From Theocolax elegans (taxonomy: Eukaryota > Arthropoda > Insecta > Hymenoptera > Cerocephalidae), in assembly GCA_026168455.1 (NCBI GenBank), contig CM047427.1, positions 62,500,162 through 62,564,161 of the forward strand: a stretch of DNA of 64,000 bases, given 5' to 3'. This document shows, piece after piece, positions 1 through 10,130 of the stretch. Made by a program: the position numbers and the translations under genes. The notes below the pieces were generated by a model. That model was not told the origin of the DNA and did not search any database. It saw nothing but the letters and a program-made list of their open reading frames with translations. Every line of letters begins with the position of its first letter. The first letter of the stretch is position 1.

Positions 1-80
1 CGAGGTAGCACCTTTTATAACCGGATTCCGAGGTAGCACCTTTTATAATCGGATTCCGAGGTAGCACCTTCTTATCGGGG
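1..80 (+). repeat. 28-bp tandem repeat array, 5' end of a LINE
   Basis: Two full copies and a partial third of a 28-bp unit with the core GAGGTAGCACCTTTTATAA and an ACCGG tail are visible; the array runs off the window edge. The sequence GACGATTT follows it. An array of the same 28-bp period and a related core, also followed by GCGACGATTT, lies at 41436-41630. Tandem 5' subrepeats of this kind are known as promoter monomers in some non-LTR retrotransposons, and a gag-like ORF lies 330 bp downstream, so I read this as the 5' end of that element. Confidence 0.7.
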
Positions 81-411
81 AACGACGATTTATAGATCTT
101 ATCATTTATTATTTCGTAAGGTCTTTTAGTAAAGAAGTTGACAACTCGAATACATAGTTGCTTCATTCATAAATTATATTATCATAGTCCTTTCACTATT
201 TCAATAATCATATAATTTTAGTGATATAATGGATTTAAATGGAGTTCGGCTCGAGCTTTCAAGGAGAGTAGACGTGTTGACAAGAGCTTTGTATGTAAAC
301 ACAGAACGCGAGTGATTAGTGATTGCGTAACATAGTGTATAAGCAGGTGCCAGTATATCGGCACAACTGCAATCCCTTATTCATGCATACAAGCTGCATT
401 TGTAGTTTGTT

Positions 412-1381
412 ATGAAAAATTCAATCCAAAATACCCCTATAAACGGGGAAAACCCAACAGAACAAACCCAACAAACTTATGAAGTAACAGCAAACGAGTC
501 AGATATACAAAACCAATCTACAGAAATAAATACCAATGAAACCACGCCAATGTCTTACGCTAGAGCCACTGCAACTGAAGTCAGACCAAAAAAGAAACAA
601 GCTATTATTATAGATTCTATGGAAAACTGTACAAATGATGACAACATCAATGGATTAGAAAACTTCATTGATCCAACACATATACGTCTTTAAAATCTTT
701 GGTAAGCGAGTGTTTTTTTCGATAGTAAAGAAAACGCAAACAAAATTATAAATAAAGTTATTCAAGTAAAGGAATATGCTCTGAAAGTTCGACCTTTAAT
801 CGAGAAAAATGGAAGAGTTGTCATTTCTAACGTTAACCCTGTTATTACAAATACAGTGATTATACAAGCTCTTAAAGATAAAGATTTAAAACCGGTTTCA
901 TGCATCACAGATATTCGTCCAAGCTTAACCAAACCTAATTGAGCACATATACAGTCATTTCGACGACAAGTGTATATAAAAGAAGGCGATGTTATACCGA
1001 AGAGTCTCTGTGTACAAGCTGACGACACACAGTATTGGCTGTACCTTACTAAAGATTCCACTATATGCTACCTTTGTAAACAAAGTGGACATAGAGCAAT
1101 GAATTGCTCGAATACCATAGTTGATTCGCCGCAAATTCTTCCACGCACACGACAAGACGAAGAAGATATAATAGTAGATGTTAGCAAATACAGTAAACAT
1201 GCAAAATCAAAACATCAACAAAGCTCCCAAGAGACAGGCTTCGTCTTCTACGGCTTCTGCAAGCTCTTTAGAAACGATATCAAAACTCCTAAATGATATG
1301 CAAACTACAAGTACAGGAAAACAAGAAAACCATTGGTTAAAAAAACTAAAGCAGAAGTTAATGCAAATGCTTCTGTCGTAG
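412..1381 (+). pseudogene. LINE ORF1 (gag-like, CCHC zinc knuckle), broken
   Basis: This is a decayed nucleic-acid-binding ORF1 protein of a non-LTR retrotransposon. The first frame (412-693) gives 93 residues rich in Asn, Thr and Gln, ending in a stop after a basic KKKQ segment. Homology then appears to continue through 740-940 (VRPLIEKNGRVVISNVNPV, typical of the RNA-binding part of such gags) and, after a TGA near 940, in the frame 970-1296. That frame carries one CX2CX4HX4C knuckle: CYLCKQSGHRAMNC, about residues 34-47. A third frame (1178-1381) holds the Ser/Lys-rich tail and stops inside the 1316-bp duplication. No endonuclease or RT of this element follows, so the copy is 3'-truncated by the duplication. 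The clade cannot be fixed from ORF1 alone. Confidence 0.65.
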
Positions 1382-2460
1382 GTGAGCCCCTTGCTCTTGA
1401 TAAGAACAAACTACAGGATAAATATATAAGTAATAAAGTTTGATAGCCTCCAAGAGTTTATTGAAAAATCCTATACAACGAATAACATAATAGATCAACA
1501 ACAGTTCATTAACCTAGTCATTATTATGAAACTGCAGATTTTCAAATTAAAGTGATTTTTTTATAATTCAACTTTAAATATGTTGAATTTATCAATTAAA
1601 TACTTACAACCGGCACATTCCTTTTTTCCCCTCATTAATTTGGCTGCTGAATGAATATACATGATTTTGAAAATATTCATTGCATTTTAATTTAAACCGT
1701 ATTTTATCTCCCATAACAAGAATTAATTTGCTTAACGTGTTTTCATCTAATAGTTGCAAAATATCAAAAGTAATTTTTTCATCTGAAAATTTAAATAATT
1801 TACTTTATACGTCTAATGTCGTATATAAGTTAAATGTAAAAATAAAATGTTTACGAGATTGCAATGTCTAACCTAACCTTTAGGCGATAGCTATGTTTCA
1901 ATGTACTGAATCAGGCAGTATTTAAATTTCGTTTATAAAAAGATCTAACATTTATACTTACCTTGAAAATTGCCGATGTAGTCTACTAAGTTCCAATTAG
2001 TTAGCAATTCCTCTACAGAATCCTGGTGTTCGGACATAATGGGCACGATGGAAAAAAGGCACAATTCGAATAAATGAATGCCGGTTACGGTTAGCGCGTG
2101 CCGCACTCGTCACCTTCACTGAGAAAAAAAACGTTGAATTTGCTTAATTAGTTAAGTAAGTTGCAGAGAGCCGCCGCTCGGTTACTGCTACTGAAGAGTT
2201 CAGTAAATTTAACTGAAGTTTACGTTTAGGGTGACGCATGTAGACAAACGTAATAATAACTTATGAGGAAAAAAAGAAATCCGTTGTGTTTACTATAGTC
2301 ACTTAAGTAGGTTGTAAAGTATGTTCGCTCAGTTGGCGTTACTTTAGCCTTAAATAAATTTCACGCGAGCTGTGGTTTTTGAATCATAAGGACGCATGAT
2401 TGCGTATAATATATCAACAATTTATTTGTTTTATTTATTGGTGTTTACAAATGAACAAAA

Positions 2461-2527
2461 ATGGATCAGTTTACAACCACTTTGTTGAAGACGTGGAAAT
2501 TAGAAAATTTCACTGAAAGATTTCAAA
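2461..2527 (+). CDS. SAM-like gene, exon 1 (copy a)
   Basis: This is a 67-nt first coding exon. It starts at ATG, encodes 22 residues (MDQFTTTLLKTWKLENFTER then FQ) plus one base, and ends at a consensus donor AAA|GTAAGT. The pattern LLKTW-LENF-RF is the usual first helix pair of a SAM (sterile alpha motif) domain. The exon ends in phase 1. The putative exon 2 begins with AT GCT GGT, so joining gives an uninterrupted F-Q-N-A-G-V-D, which matches SAM topology. The family is, as I recall it, an uncharacterised insect protein group; no biochemical function is claimed. The ATG is preceded by CAAAA and no in-frame upstream start is seen. Confidence 0.6.
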
Positions 2528-3776
2528 GTAAGTATTCTTTTAACATACTTAACCTAAAATAAGTAAGTGTATATACTTATTTTTGTTTAGTGTTTTATTT
2601 TAAAGAGTCCTGCTGTTTGTACTGTAAATTAAAAAAGATAATTAAGATTGTTTTGATTTTTCATAAAGAGAATTTAATGCAAATGCTTCTGTCGTAGGTG
2701 AGCCCCTTGCTCTTGATAAGAACAAACTACAGGATAAATATTAAGTAATAAAGTTTGATAGCCTCCAAGAGTTTATTGAAAAATCCTATACAACGAATAA
2801 CATAATAGATCAACAACAGTTCATTAACCTAGTCATTATTATGAAACTGCAGATTTTCAAATTAAAGTGATTTTTTTATAATTCAACTTTAAATATGTTG
2901 AATTTATCAATTAAATACTTACAACCGGCACATTCCTTTTTTTCCCCTCATTAATTTGGCTGCTGAATGAATATACATGATTTTGAAAATATTCATTGCA
3001 TTTTAATTTAAACCGTATTTTATCTCCCATAACAAGAATTAATTTGCTTAACGTGTTTTCATCTAATAGTTGCAAAATATCAAAAGTAATTTTTTCATCT
3101 GAAAATTTAAATAATTTACTTTATACGTCTAATGTCGTATATAAGTTAAATGTAAAAATAAAATGTTTACGAGATTGCAATGTCTAACCTAACCTTTAGG
3201 CGATAGCTATGTTTCAATGTACTGAATCAGGCAGTATTTAAATTTCGTTTATAAAAAGATCTAACATTTATACTTACCTTGAAAATTGCCGATGTAGTCT
3301 ACTAAGTTCCAATTAGTTAGCAATTCCTCTACAGAATCCTGGTGTTCGGACATAATGGGCACGATGGAAAAAAGGCACAATTCGAATAAATGAATGCCGG
3401 TTACGGTTAGCGCGTGCCGCACTCGTCACCTTCACTGAGAAAAAAACGTTGAATTTGCTTAATTAGTTAAGTAAGTTGCAGAGAGCCGCCGCTCGGTTAC
3501 TGCTACTGAAGAGTTCAGTAAATTTAACTGAAGTTTACGTTTAGGGTGACGCATGTAGACAAACGTAATAATAACTTATGAGGAAAAAAAAGAAATCCGT
3601 TGTGTTTACTATAGTCACTTAAGTAGGTTGTAAAGTATGTTCGCTCAGTTGGCGTTACTTTAGCCTTAAATAAATTTCACGCGAGCTGTGGTTTTTGAAT
3701 CATAAGGACGCATGATTGCGTATAATATATCAACAATTTATTTGTTTTATTTATTGGTGTTTACAAATGAACAAAA

Positions 3777-3843
3777 ATGGATCAGTTTACAACCACTTTG
3801 TTGAAGACGTGGAAATTAGAAAATTTCACTGAAAGATTTCAAA
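3777..3843 (+). CDS. SAM-like gene, exon 1 (copy b)
   Basis: Identical to the copy at 2461, including the GTAAGT donor, as a result of the 1316-bp tandem duplication. It lies closer to exon 2 (about 3.3 kb of intron) and keeps the same 5' flank, so the locus has two equivalent candidate first exons. Nothing in the sequence says which copy is used. Confidence 0.6.
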
Positions 3844-3995
3844 GTAAGTATTCTTTTAACATACTTAACCTAAAATAAGTAAGTGTATATACTTATTTTT
3901 GTTTAGTGTTTTATTTTAAAGAGTCCTGCTGTTTGTACTGTAAATTAAAAAAGATAATTAAGATTGTTTTGATTTTTCATAAAGAGAATTTAATG

Positions 3996-4493
3996 AATCA
4001 AGCGTCAAAAGTGATTTTGAATGCAGCCCTATATGGTCATTTTGCTTTGACACTACAGCTCCTAAAGGCCTGGTATTTCACATTTAACTTGAGAATGTTT
4101 GAATCTAACATGTTTTATGTGCAATTTAATGTAGTTGGCATTAAAATTTGATTAGAAAAAGTTACGAATTTAGTTAAAGTTATCGTAATTCATTATTTAA
4201 AGTTGTCTGTCGTCGAAAGCAACTTTCAATGCAACCCATGTTAGGTGCATTTTTCTTTGAATCCGCTCCTCTCAGTGCTCCGTAATTTTGTTTACAGCTT
4301 TAAAATAACTTGTATTAACTTAGTATAAAGTTAAATTAGCGCATTTACATTTGAGTATCAATTTCACTCTAAAAAGTTAATGAATAGTTTGAAACTAACT
4401 CAAGCGCTAAAAATAATATTCAATGCAGCCCTCGTTAGTTCATTTTGCTTTGAAGCTACAGCTTCTAAAGTTGTCATTTTTTAAGCTATAGTA
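3996..4493 (+). other. Intron-like DNA with diverged repeats
   Basis: No gene is seen. Diverged copies of a motif around AATGCAGCCCT followed by TTCATTTTGCTTTGA recur near 4020, 4225 and 4420, with a weaker one near 6070, suggesting an old tandem repeat inside intron 1. The last 110 bp reappear at 8445-8560 as the start of the second duplicated unit. Confidence 0.5.
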
Positions 4494-5937
4494 CACTGAA
4501 AAAAAAATTTAGTAATAACAAAGAAAATTTTTTTGATTCAAAGAAATAATTTTGTTCAATACTCCTGTGACAATGATTTCTTTGAATCAAAGAAAATAAC
4601 TTACTCAATTTTAAGAAATATTTAATAGAACCAACTTTATATATAATTTAAAGCAATGAAATATTTATGTAATTGAACTGATCATTTGTTTGTTTTTCGT
4701 AAATCGTTTCATGGGTTTAAAGAAATATTTCTTTCGTCCAAGTAAATATTTCTTCTATTCACATAAAGTATTTTTTAGTTTTAAAGAAATATATCTTTGA
4801 ACTAAAAGAATATTCCTTTGACATCAATATTCAATGTTATCATTGCAAGGCAATGTTTCTGTGACTGAAGTAAATATTTCTCCAATTTAAATGAAATATT
4901 TCATTGTTGTAATGGAATATTTCTTCGAGTTGAAATAAATTTTCGAGTCATATAAATTTTTATTTTGTTTCAATAAAGTATTTTTTATCACCAAATTTCT
5001 TCTTCCTTGCTTTATTTTCTAAACGCATGACTTAATTTACATATAATTTTATCGCACTTGAAAATAAACGCATTTATATATATTCGCAGATCGCATCGGT
5101 ACAATTGTATACGCACATACTCTGCAAGTTTTTAAATTTTCTTATATACTAATCAGAAGAAAAGTTAGTCGTTTGCGTGTAACCTGGATCCATCTAGTGG
5201 ACGTTATCTGAAACTACTATTTTTAACAAACGGTTTATTTAATTGTAATAAATATTGCATACATATTTATTTGAAAATTCGTTAATTCGTAATAAATCAT
5301 TTGCTGTGAGCAACTATATATATTTAATTGCTTTTACTAAATATTTATTAATCGTATATTAATTTTGAATAATAATTTCAAATAATCAATTTCTTAATTC
5401 GTAATAAATCATTTGTTGTAAGCAAGTATATATATTTATTTGCTTTTACTAAATATTTATTAGACGTATTATAATTTTGAATAATAATTTCAAATAATCA
5501 ATTTGTTTATTCGTAATAAATCATTTGTTGTGAGCAAGTATATATTTATCTGTTTTTACTAAATATTTATTAAACGTATTATAATTATAAATAACAATTA
5601 CAAATAAATCAATTTATTTATTCCAAATAAATTTTTTGTTGTGAACAGTGTATATTTAGTTGTTTCTACTAAATATTTATTAAGCGTCATATAATAATTA
5701 CAAATAAACTAATTTATTCGTTTCTAATAAATCATTTGTTTCGAATAACTATATGTTTAGTTATTTCAGATAAATTATATTTGAATCAACTAAATACATA
5801 TTCACATAAATCAAAAATGTCATTTCAACTAAATATTTATTTCAGTCAATTAAATTTTATTTGTATTAAATAAATATTTAGTTGTTTATAGTTCAATAAA
5901 ATGATTTGGTTAATTCAAATAAATTTTTTTTTCAGTG
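4494..5937. mobile_element. 1444-bp MITE with CACTGAAAAAA inverted ends, TA duplication
   Basis: The element begins CACTGAAAAAAAAATTTA, ends with the inverse (AAATTTTTTTTTCAGTG), and is flanked by TA on both sides. The unoccupied site is present in the duplicated unit at 8558 (CTATAGTACTTAG), so both boundaries are supported by direct comparison. No ORF of note is inside; the interior is AT-rich with AAAGAAATATTTCTTT-like palindromic motifs and a tandem array (5270-5720). TA duplication with CACTG ends fits Tc1/mariner-like or CMC-type DNA elements; the superfamily is not resolved. Confidence 0.85.
5270..5720. repeat. Tandem array, unit about 110-120 bp, inside the MITE
   Basis: About four diverged copies of a unit contain ATTCGTAATAAATCATTTG, then GAGCAAGTATATATTT and TTTTACTAAATATTTATTA. 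The copies begin near 5279, 5398, 5509 and 5616. Confidence 0.7.
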
Positions 5938-6145
5938 TACTTAGAAGTCCTGCATATCATAAGCAGCTTTAAAATATCTTGCAATTTGAATTTTAATAGT
6001 CACTTAGTACGAGTTAACTGACTTAGTAGTCAGTTTTAAGTTGTGCTTTCCATTGAATGAAATTTTTATTGCAATCCAAGTTATTTATATTTTTCTTTTA
6101 AATTATATCATTTTAATTCTCCATTTTTACACTCGTGATATGTAA

Positions 6146-6511
6146 TTTTGATGGGATTTTTCGATTGATTTAACGAGTCCATATGCGTTATTAATTGCAA
6201 TACTGATACAGTATAGCTGTGATATTCTTCGTGTGATGTTTTGTCCCTTATACATATTTTATTTATTTATTTATTTATTTATTTATTTTAACATATTTAC
6301 AATATGAAAAAGAGGAAAAAATTGTCTGCACATTTCTTGATTTTTTGTAATACATTGGAAATATGACGAATAGTAAATTAAACGACAAATCTAAGTAGAT
6401 GCTAATATAATATTTTTAAGCACCTGAAGAAGGAGACAAATAGTCTCCGAAACGTTGTGCAATTAATAACGCATATGGACTCGTTAAATCAATCGAAAAA
6501 TCCCATCAAAA
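6146..6511. mobile_element. Small element with perfect 53-bp terminal inverted repeats
   Basis: The left end (TTTTGATGGGATTTTTCGAT and on) is the exact reverse complement of the right end over 53 bp. The wider insertion seems bounded by TATATCATTTTAA, found at about 6110 and again from 6513. That suggests a 13-bp target duplication and an element of about 6124-6512. Internal features are a TTTA microsatellite (about 6260-6290) and, at 6424-6454, CTGAAGAAGGAGAC with the complementary AGTCTCCGAAAC, a small stem between CTGAAGA and GAAA that resembles a degenerate hammerhead core. Such motifs are known from Penelope-like elements. A second copy is at 8765-9130 because of the segmental duplication. 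Confidence 0.6.
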
Positions 6512-7161
6512 ATATATCATTTTAAACTTTGACATCATGCATGCAGCTTTATAATTTCTTATTTATCTAATTATAAGTGTAAATCAATGCAATTAAGTTT
6601 GTTTTCCGATCAACTTTTATATTACTTAAAAAAACTTAATTAATAATCTTCAATGACTGGGTGTAATAAAGTTAGTTCGAAATAGCATTATTTTATTCAT
6701 TTTATGCATATTTAGTTTATTTTATACTTTCATATGAACTATGACAATAAGTATTAATCCTTAAGGTTAATATAAATGTAAGGGGTATTATAATAAGTGA
6801 AATATTTTATAGAATCTAAATTTAAATTTTAAAAAAAAATTCATTAAATATCGTCAAATATTTTTTTTTAGCTCGTGCATTAATATTTAAAATAATAACT
6901 GCAAATATTATCAATATTTAATCGTAAGTTTTTTTGCAGTATGTGTTTAAAAATTAAGTTTTTATTTTTTCTATGTAGATTTAATAGATTAATATTTTTT
7001 TGTAATAAACAAATACTGTTTTCAAAAAGTTAATACGAATGATTAATTAATGTTATTATATTATTTAATGTAAACAATTTTGTTTTCTCGTGATAATATA
7101 ATACAGTTACTTATTTTTTATTGCTTTTATTAGACCTCAAAAAATGTGTTATTTTTTGTAG
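6512..7161 (+). other. Intron 1 of the SAM-like gene, AT-rich
   Basis: No gene or recognisable element. The stretch ends with a T-rich tract and acceptor TTTTTTGTAG at 7161. It is repeated at 9131-9781 and 12270-12904 with a handful of single-base indels. Confidence 0.5.
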
Positions 7162-7372
7162 ATGCTGGTGTAGACCAAGAAGTTTTTGAAAGTATTGATG
7201 ATGTTTTTCTTAATGAATTATTTTCTAATGCAGAATGTGGTTATAAACGCAAATTTATGATTCGATTTGATGCATGGAAAAAAATGTACACCCCGATCCT
7301 TCGAACACACCAAATATTGATCTTTCACAAATCCCTACATTACCAATTTCATCATCATCTACTAACTCATCA
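7162..7372 (+). CDS. SAM-like gene, exon 2 (copy 1)
   Basis: The exon follows acceptor TTTTTTGTAG and enters in phase 1. It reads N-AGVDQEVFESIDDVFLNEL, then FSNAECGYKRKFMIRFDAW: the second half of a SAM-like domain (D-D...L.EL then CG.R.KF helix). After a 7-A run the frame is wrong. Reading the next frame gives a Ser/Thr/Pro linker (NVHPDPSNTPNIDLSQIPTL then PISSSSTNS), which suits a disordered spacer, so one base seems missing in the run. The exon ends CA|GTCAGT. Compared with copy 2 it lacks 61 bp before the donor, which changes the exit phase. Confidence 0.5.
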
Positions 7373-7449
7373 GTCAGTACTGGTTTCTAACAATTTTACT
7401 TATTTTTATTTGTTTTGAGAAATTTTAATTTAAATTTAAAACTACAGCT
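7373..7449 (+). other. Former intron 2 (about 76 nt) and first 3 nt of exon 3
   Basis: Short intron-like sequence from GTCAGT to the acceptor AAAACTACAG, followed by CTG and then the LINE-A 5' end. The same acceptor plus CTG is found at 35241-35255 in front of intact exon 3. Equivalent segments lie at 10053-10130 and 13116-13193. Confidence 0.55.
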
Positions 7450-8440
7450 GGGGACTTGGTTAGATGGCGGGAGTGAGTGTGGACGTGTGTGGGAGCGGCT
7501 CCGCATAAAGCTTACGTTATTTAAGATATTGGGATAAAAACCTAGCAATTAAGTATAGGAACAATAAAAGTAAAGTACTGTGAAAGTGAGAGATAATAAA
7601 GTTATAAGTAAAAAGTGTAGAAAGAAGTAATAGAGAGCGAACAAAGAGTGGCGAATTTTGTAGGTTAGGAAAACGATGAACACCAGGAGGGTGGCGATGG
7701 GAGAAGGTGATAACGGAATGGCGTTGAACGAGAAGGATGGAAATGGCCAAGTAAACAAACCTAGTAAGGTAATTGGTGCAGGACGGTCCACGAAGAGCCC
7801 GGAGATGACGGATAAAGGAAAAGAAGGGGCCAAGAAGGAGGGCATCAAAAAGCAAACGACGCTTGACGGTTTCCGCAAGGTAAAATTTGAAGACGAAGAA
7901 AAATTTAAAGAGTTAAAAGCGAAAGTCATGGAAGAACTCAATAAAGTTAGACAGGAAAAAGTAAAAATGGAAAAGATAAAGATAGAAATAAATGCATGGG
8001 AAGTCGAAGTAACGGAAAAAATTGAAAACATCGAGGCGCGCTTCCGAGAATTAGAAGAAAGGGAGAAGGTCAGAGACGCGAGAATCGAGGCAGTCGAAGA
8101 AAGGTGTCTTAGATGGACGAGTGAGGGCGACATAGGATTAGAGTCAGAAGTCGCGAGTATTGTAAGCTATGGCACGAACAGAAGCACGTTTAGCGCGAGA
8201 TCAGCTATGAGCGAAACAGGCAGCGTATGCATATCCGAAAAAGAAGCAAATGGATTGAAAAAACTATTGTACGAACAAGATAAAAATAGCAGACAGGATA
8301 ATTTTATAATAAAATGTATGAGAGTAAGTGAAGTGGATAAAAAAACATTTGATATGGACACAAGATTTCATAAAAATTGACTAGGATTAGAGGTTACAAT
8401 AGTTAACGCGCGCTTGAGTGGAAGGGTTATAGTAGCAAAA
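7450..8440 (+). pseudogene. LINE-A copy 1: 5' UTR and ORF1, 3'-truncated
   Basis: The element starts GGGGACTTGGTTAGATGGCG, 226 bp before an ATG at 7676. ORF1 (234 codons here) encodes a charged protein with a long Glu/Lys-rich coiled coil (about residues 75-145), then the beginning of an RRM-like domain. It frameshifts to a stop at 8380. At 8440 the copy is cut by the duplication junction, so no ORF2 is present. ORF1 proteins of this layout (coiled coil, RRM, C-terminal domain) are RNA chaperones that package LINE RNA. Long frames on the opposite strand here are shadows. Confidence 0.75.
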
Positions 8441-8764
8441 GTTAATGAATAGTTTGAAACTAACTCAAGCGCTAAAAATAATATTCAATGCAGCCCTCGT
8501 TAGTTCATTTTGCTTTGAAGCTACAGCTTCTAAAGTTGTCATTTTTTAAGCTATAGTACTTAGAAGTCCTGCATATCATAAGCAGCTTTAAAATATCTTG
8601 CAATTTGAATTTTAATAGTCACTTAGTACGAGTTAACTGACTTAGTAGTCAGTTTTAAGTTGTGCTTTCCATTGAATGAAATTTTTATTGCAATCCAAGT
8701 TATTTATATTTTTCTTTTAAATTATATCATTTTAATTCTCCATTTTTACACTCGTGATATGTAA

Positions 8765-9130
8765 TTTTGATGGGATTTTTCGATTGATTTAACGAGTCCA
8801 TATGCGTTATTAATTGCAATACTGATACAGTATAGCTGTGATATTCTTCGTGTGATGTTTTGTCCCTTATACATATTTTATTTATTTATTTATTTATTTA
8901 TTTATTTTAACATATTTACAATATGAAAAAGAGGAAAAAATTGTCTGCACATTTCTTGATTTTTTGTAATACATTGGAAATATGACGAATAGTAAATTAA
9001 ACGACAAATCTAAGTAGATGCTAATATAATATTTTTAAGCACCTGAAGAAGGAGACAAATAGTCTCCGAAACGTTGTGCAATTAATAACGCATATGGACT
9101 CGTTAAATCAATCGAAAAATCCCATCAAAA
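8765..9130. mobile_element. Second copy of the 53-bp-TIR element
   Basis: Same sequence as 6146-6511, shifted by 2619 bp. It was copied with the segmental duplication and is not an independent insertion: the same flanks are present on both sides. Confidence 0.6.
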
Positions 9131-9781
9131 ATATATCATTTTAAACTTTGACATCATGCATGCAGCTTTATAATTTCTTATTTATCTAATTATAAGTGTA
9201 AATCAATGCAATTAAGTTTGTTTTCCGATCAACTTTTATATTACTTAAAAAAACTTAATTAATAATCTTCAATGACTGGGTGTAATAAAGTTAGTTCGAA
9301 ATAGCATTATTTTATTCATTTTATGCATATTTAGTTTATTTTATACTTTCATATGAACTATGACAATAAGTATTAATCCTTAAGGTTAATATAAATGTAA
9401 GGGGTATTATAATAAGTGAAATATTTTATAGAATCTAAATTTAAATTTTAAAAAAAAATTCATTAAATATCGTCAAATATTTTTTTTTAGCTCGTGCATT
9501 AATATTTAAAATAATAACTGCAAATATTATCAATATTTAATCGTAAGTTTTTTTGCAGTATGTGTTTAAAAATTAAGTTTTTTATTTTTTCTATGTAGAT
9601 TTAATAGATTAATATTTTTTTGTAATAAACAAATACTGTTTTCAAAAAGTTAATACGAATGATTAATTAATGTTATTATATTATTTAATGTAAACAATTT
9701 TGTTTTCTCGTGATAATATAATACAGTTACTTATTTTTTATTGCTTCTATTAGACCTCAAAAAATGTGTTATTTTTTGTAG

Positions 9782-10052
9782 ATGTTGGTGTAGACCAAGA
9801 AGTTTTTGAAAGTATTGATGATGTTTTTCTTATGAATTATTTTCTAATGCAGAATGTGGTTATAAACGCAAATTTATGATTCGATTTGATGCATGGAAAA
9901 AAATGTACACCCCGATCCTTCGAACACACCAAATATTGATCTTTCACAAATCCCTACATTACCAATTTCATCATCATCTACTAACTCATGTATAAATGAG
10001 TCGCATGATTTAGATGTTGTGAATGTTGATTTTGATGTCATCACTATTCTAC
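9782..10052 (+). CDS. SAM-like gene, exon 2 (copy 2, longest form)
   Basis: Same exon as at 7162, with Ala to Val at the second codon and an extra single-base deletion (CTTATGAATT for CTTAATGAATT). It alone keeps the 3' part that the other copies lack. In the linker frame this continues SCINESHDLDVVNVDFDVIT then IL, and ends in phase 1 at TAC|GTCAGT. Exon 3 at 35253 starts with CT GAA AGA, so a phase-1 join gives Pro-Glu-Arg. This copy therefore preserves the ancestral exon end, although it has two frameshifts (7-A run and 9832). Confidence 0.5.
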
Positions 10053-10130
10053 GTCAGTACTGGTTTCTAACAATTTTACTTATTTTTATTTGTTTTTGAG
10101 AAATTTTAATTTAAATTTAAAACTACAGCT

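Larger units (their letters stand above)
1358..3995 (+). repeat. 1316-bp tandem duplication
   Basis: Positions 1358-2673 and 2674-3989 are near-identical direct copies with a period of exactly 1316 bp. The hexamer TTAATG occurs at 1358, 2674 and 3990, so the junction has 6 bp of microhomology. Differences are limited to a few indels in A-runs and one near 1425, which indicates a recent event. Each copy holds about 1.1 kb with no convincing gene, a CACTGAGAAAAAAA motif resembling a MITE end (about 2118 in copy 1), and exon 1 of the SAM-like gene with its 5' flank. The identical 63-residue frames at 1680 and 2996 are chance ORFs in this repeat. Confidence 0.92.

Noticed and set aside
1..80. 28-bp repeats as a CRISPR array
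   Set aside because: Repeats are head-to-tail without spacers, and the DNA is eukaryotic.
1680..1871. 63-codon frame duplicated at 2996-3187
   Set aside because: Identity comes from the 1316-bp tandem duplication; the sequence is AT-rich without a domain.
7517..8133. Long minus-strand frames (112 and 194 codons) over LINE-A ORF1, repeated at 10198-10814 and 13261-13878
   Set aside because: They mirror the purine-rich coiled-coil coding strand and disappear as soon as that strand's composition changes; no domain is visible.
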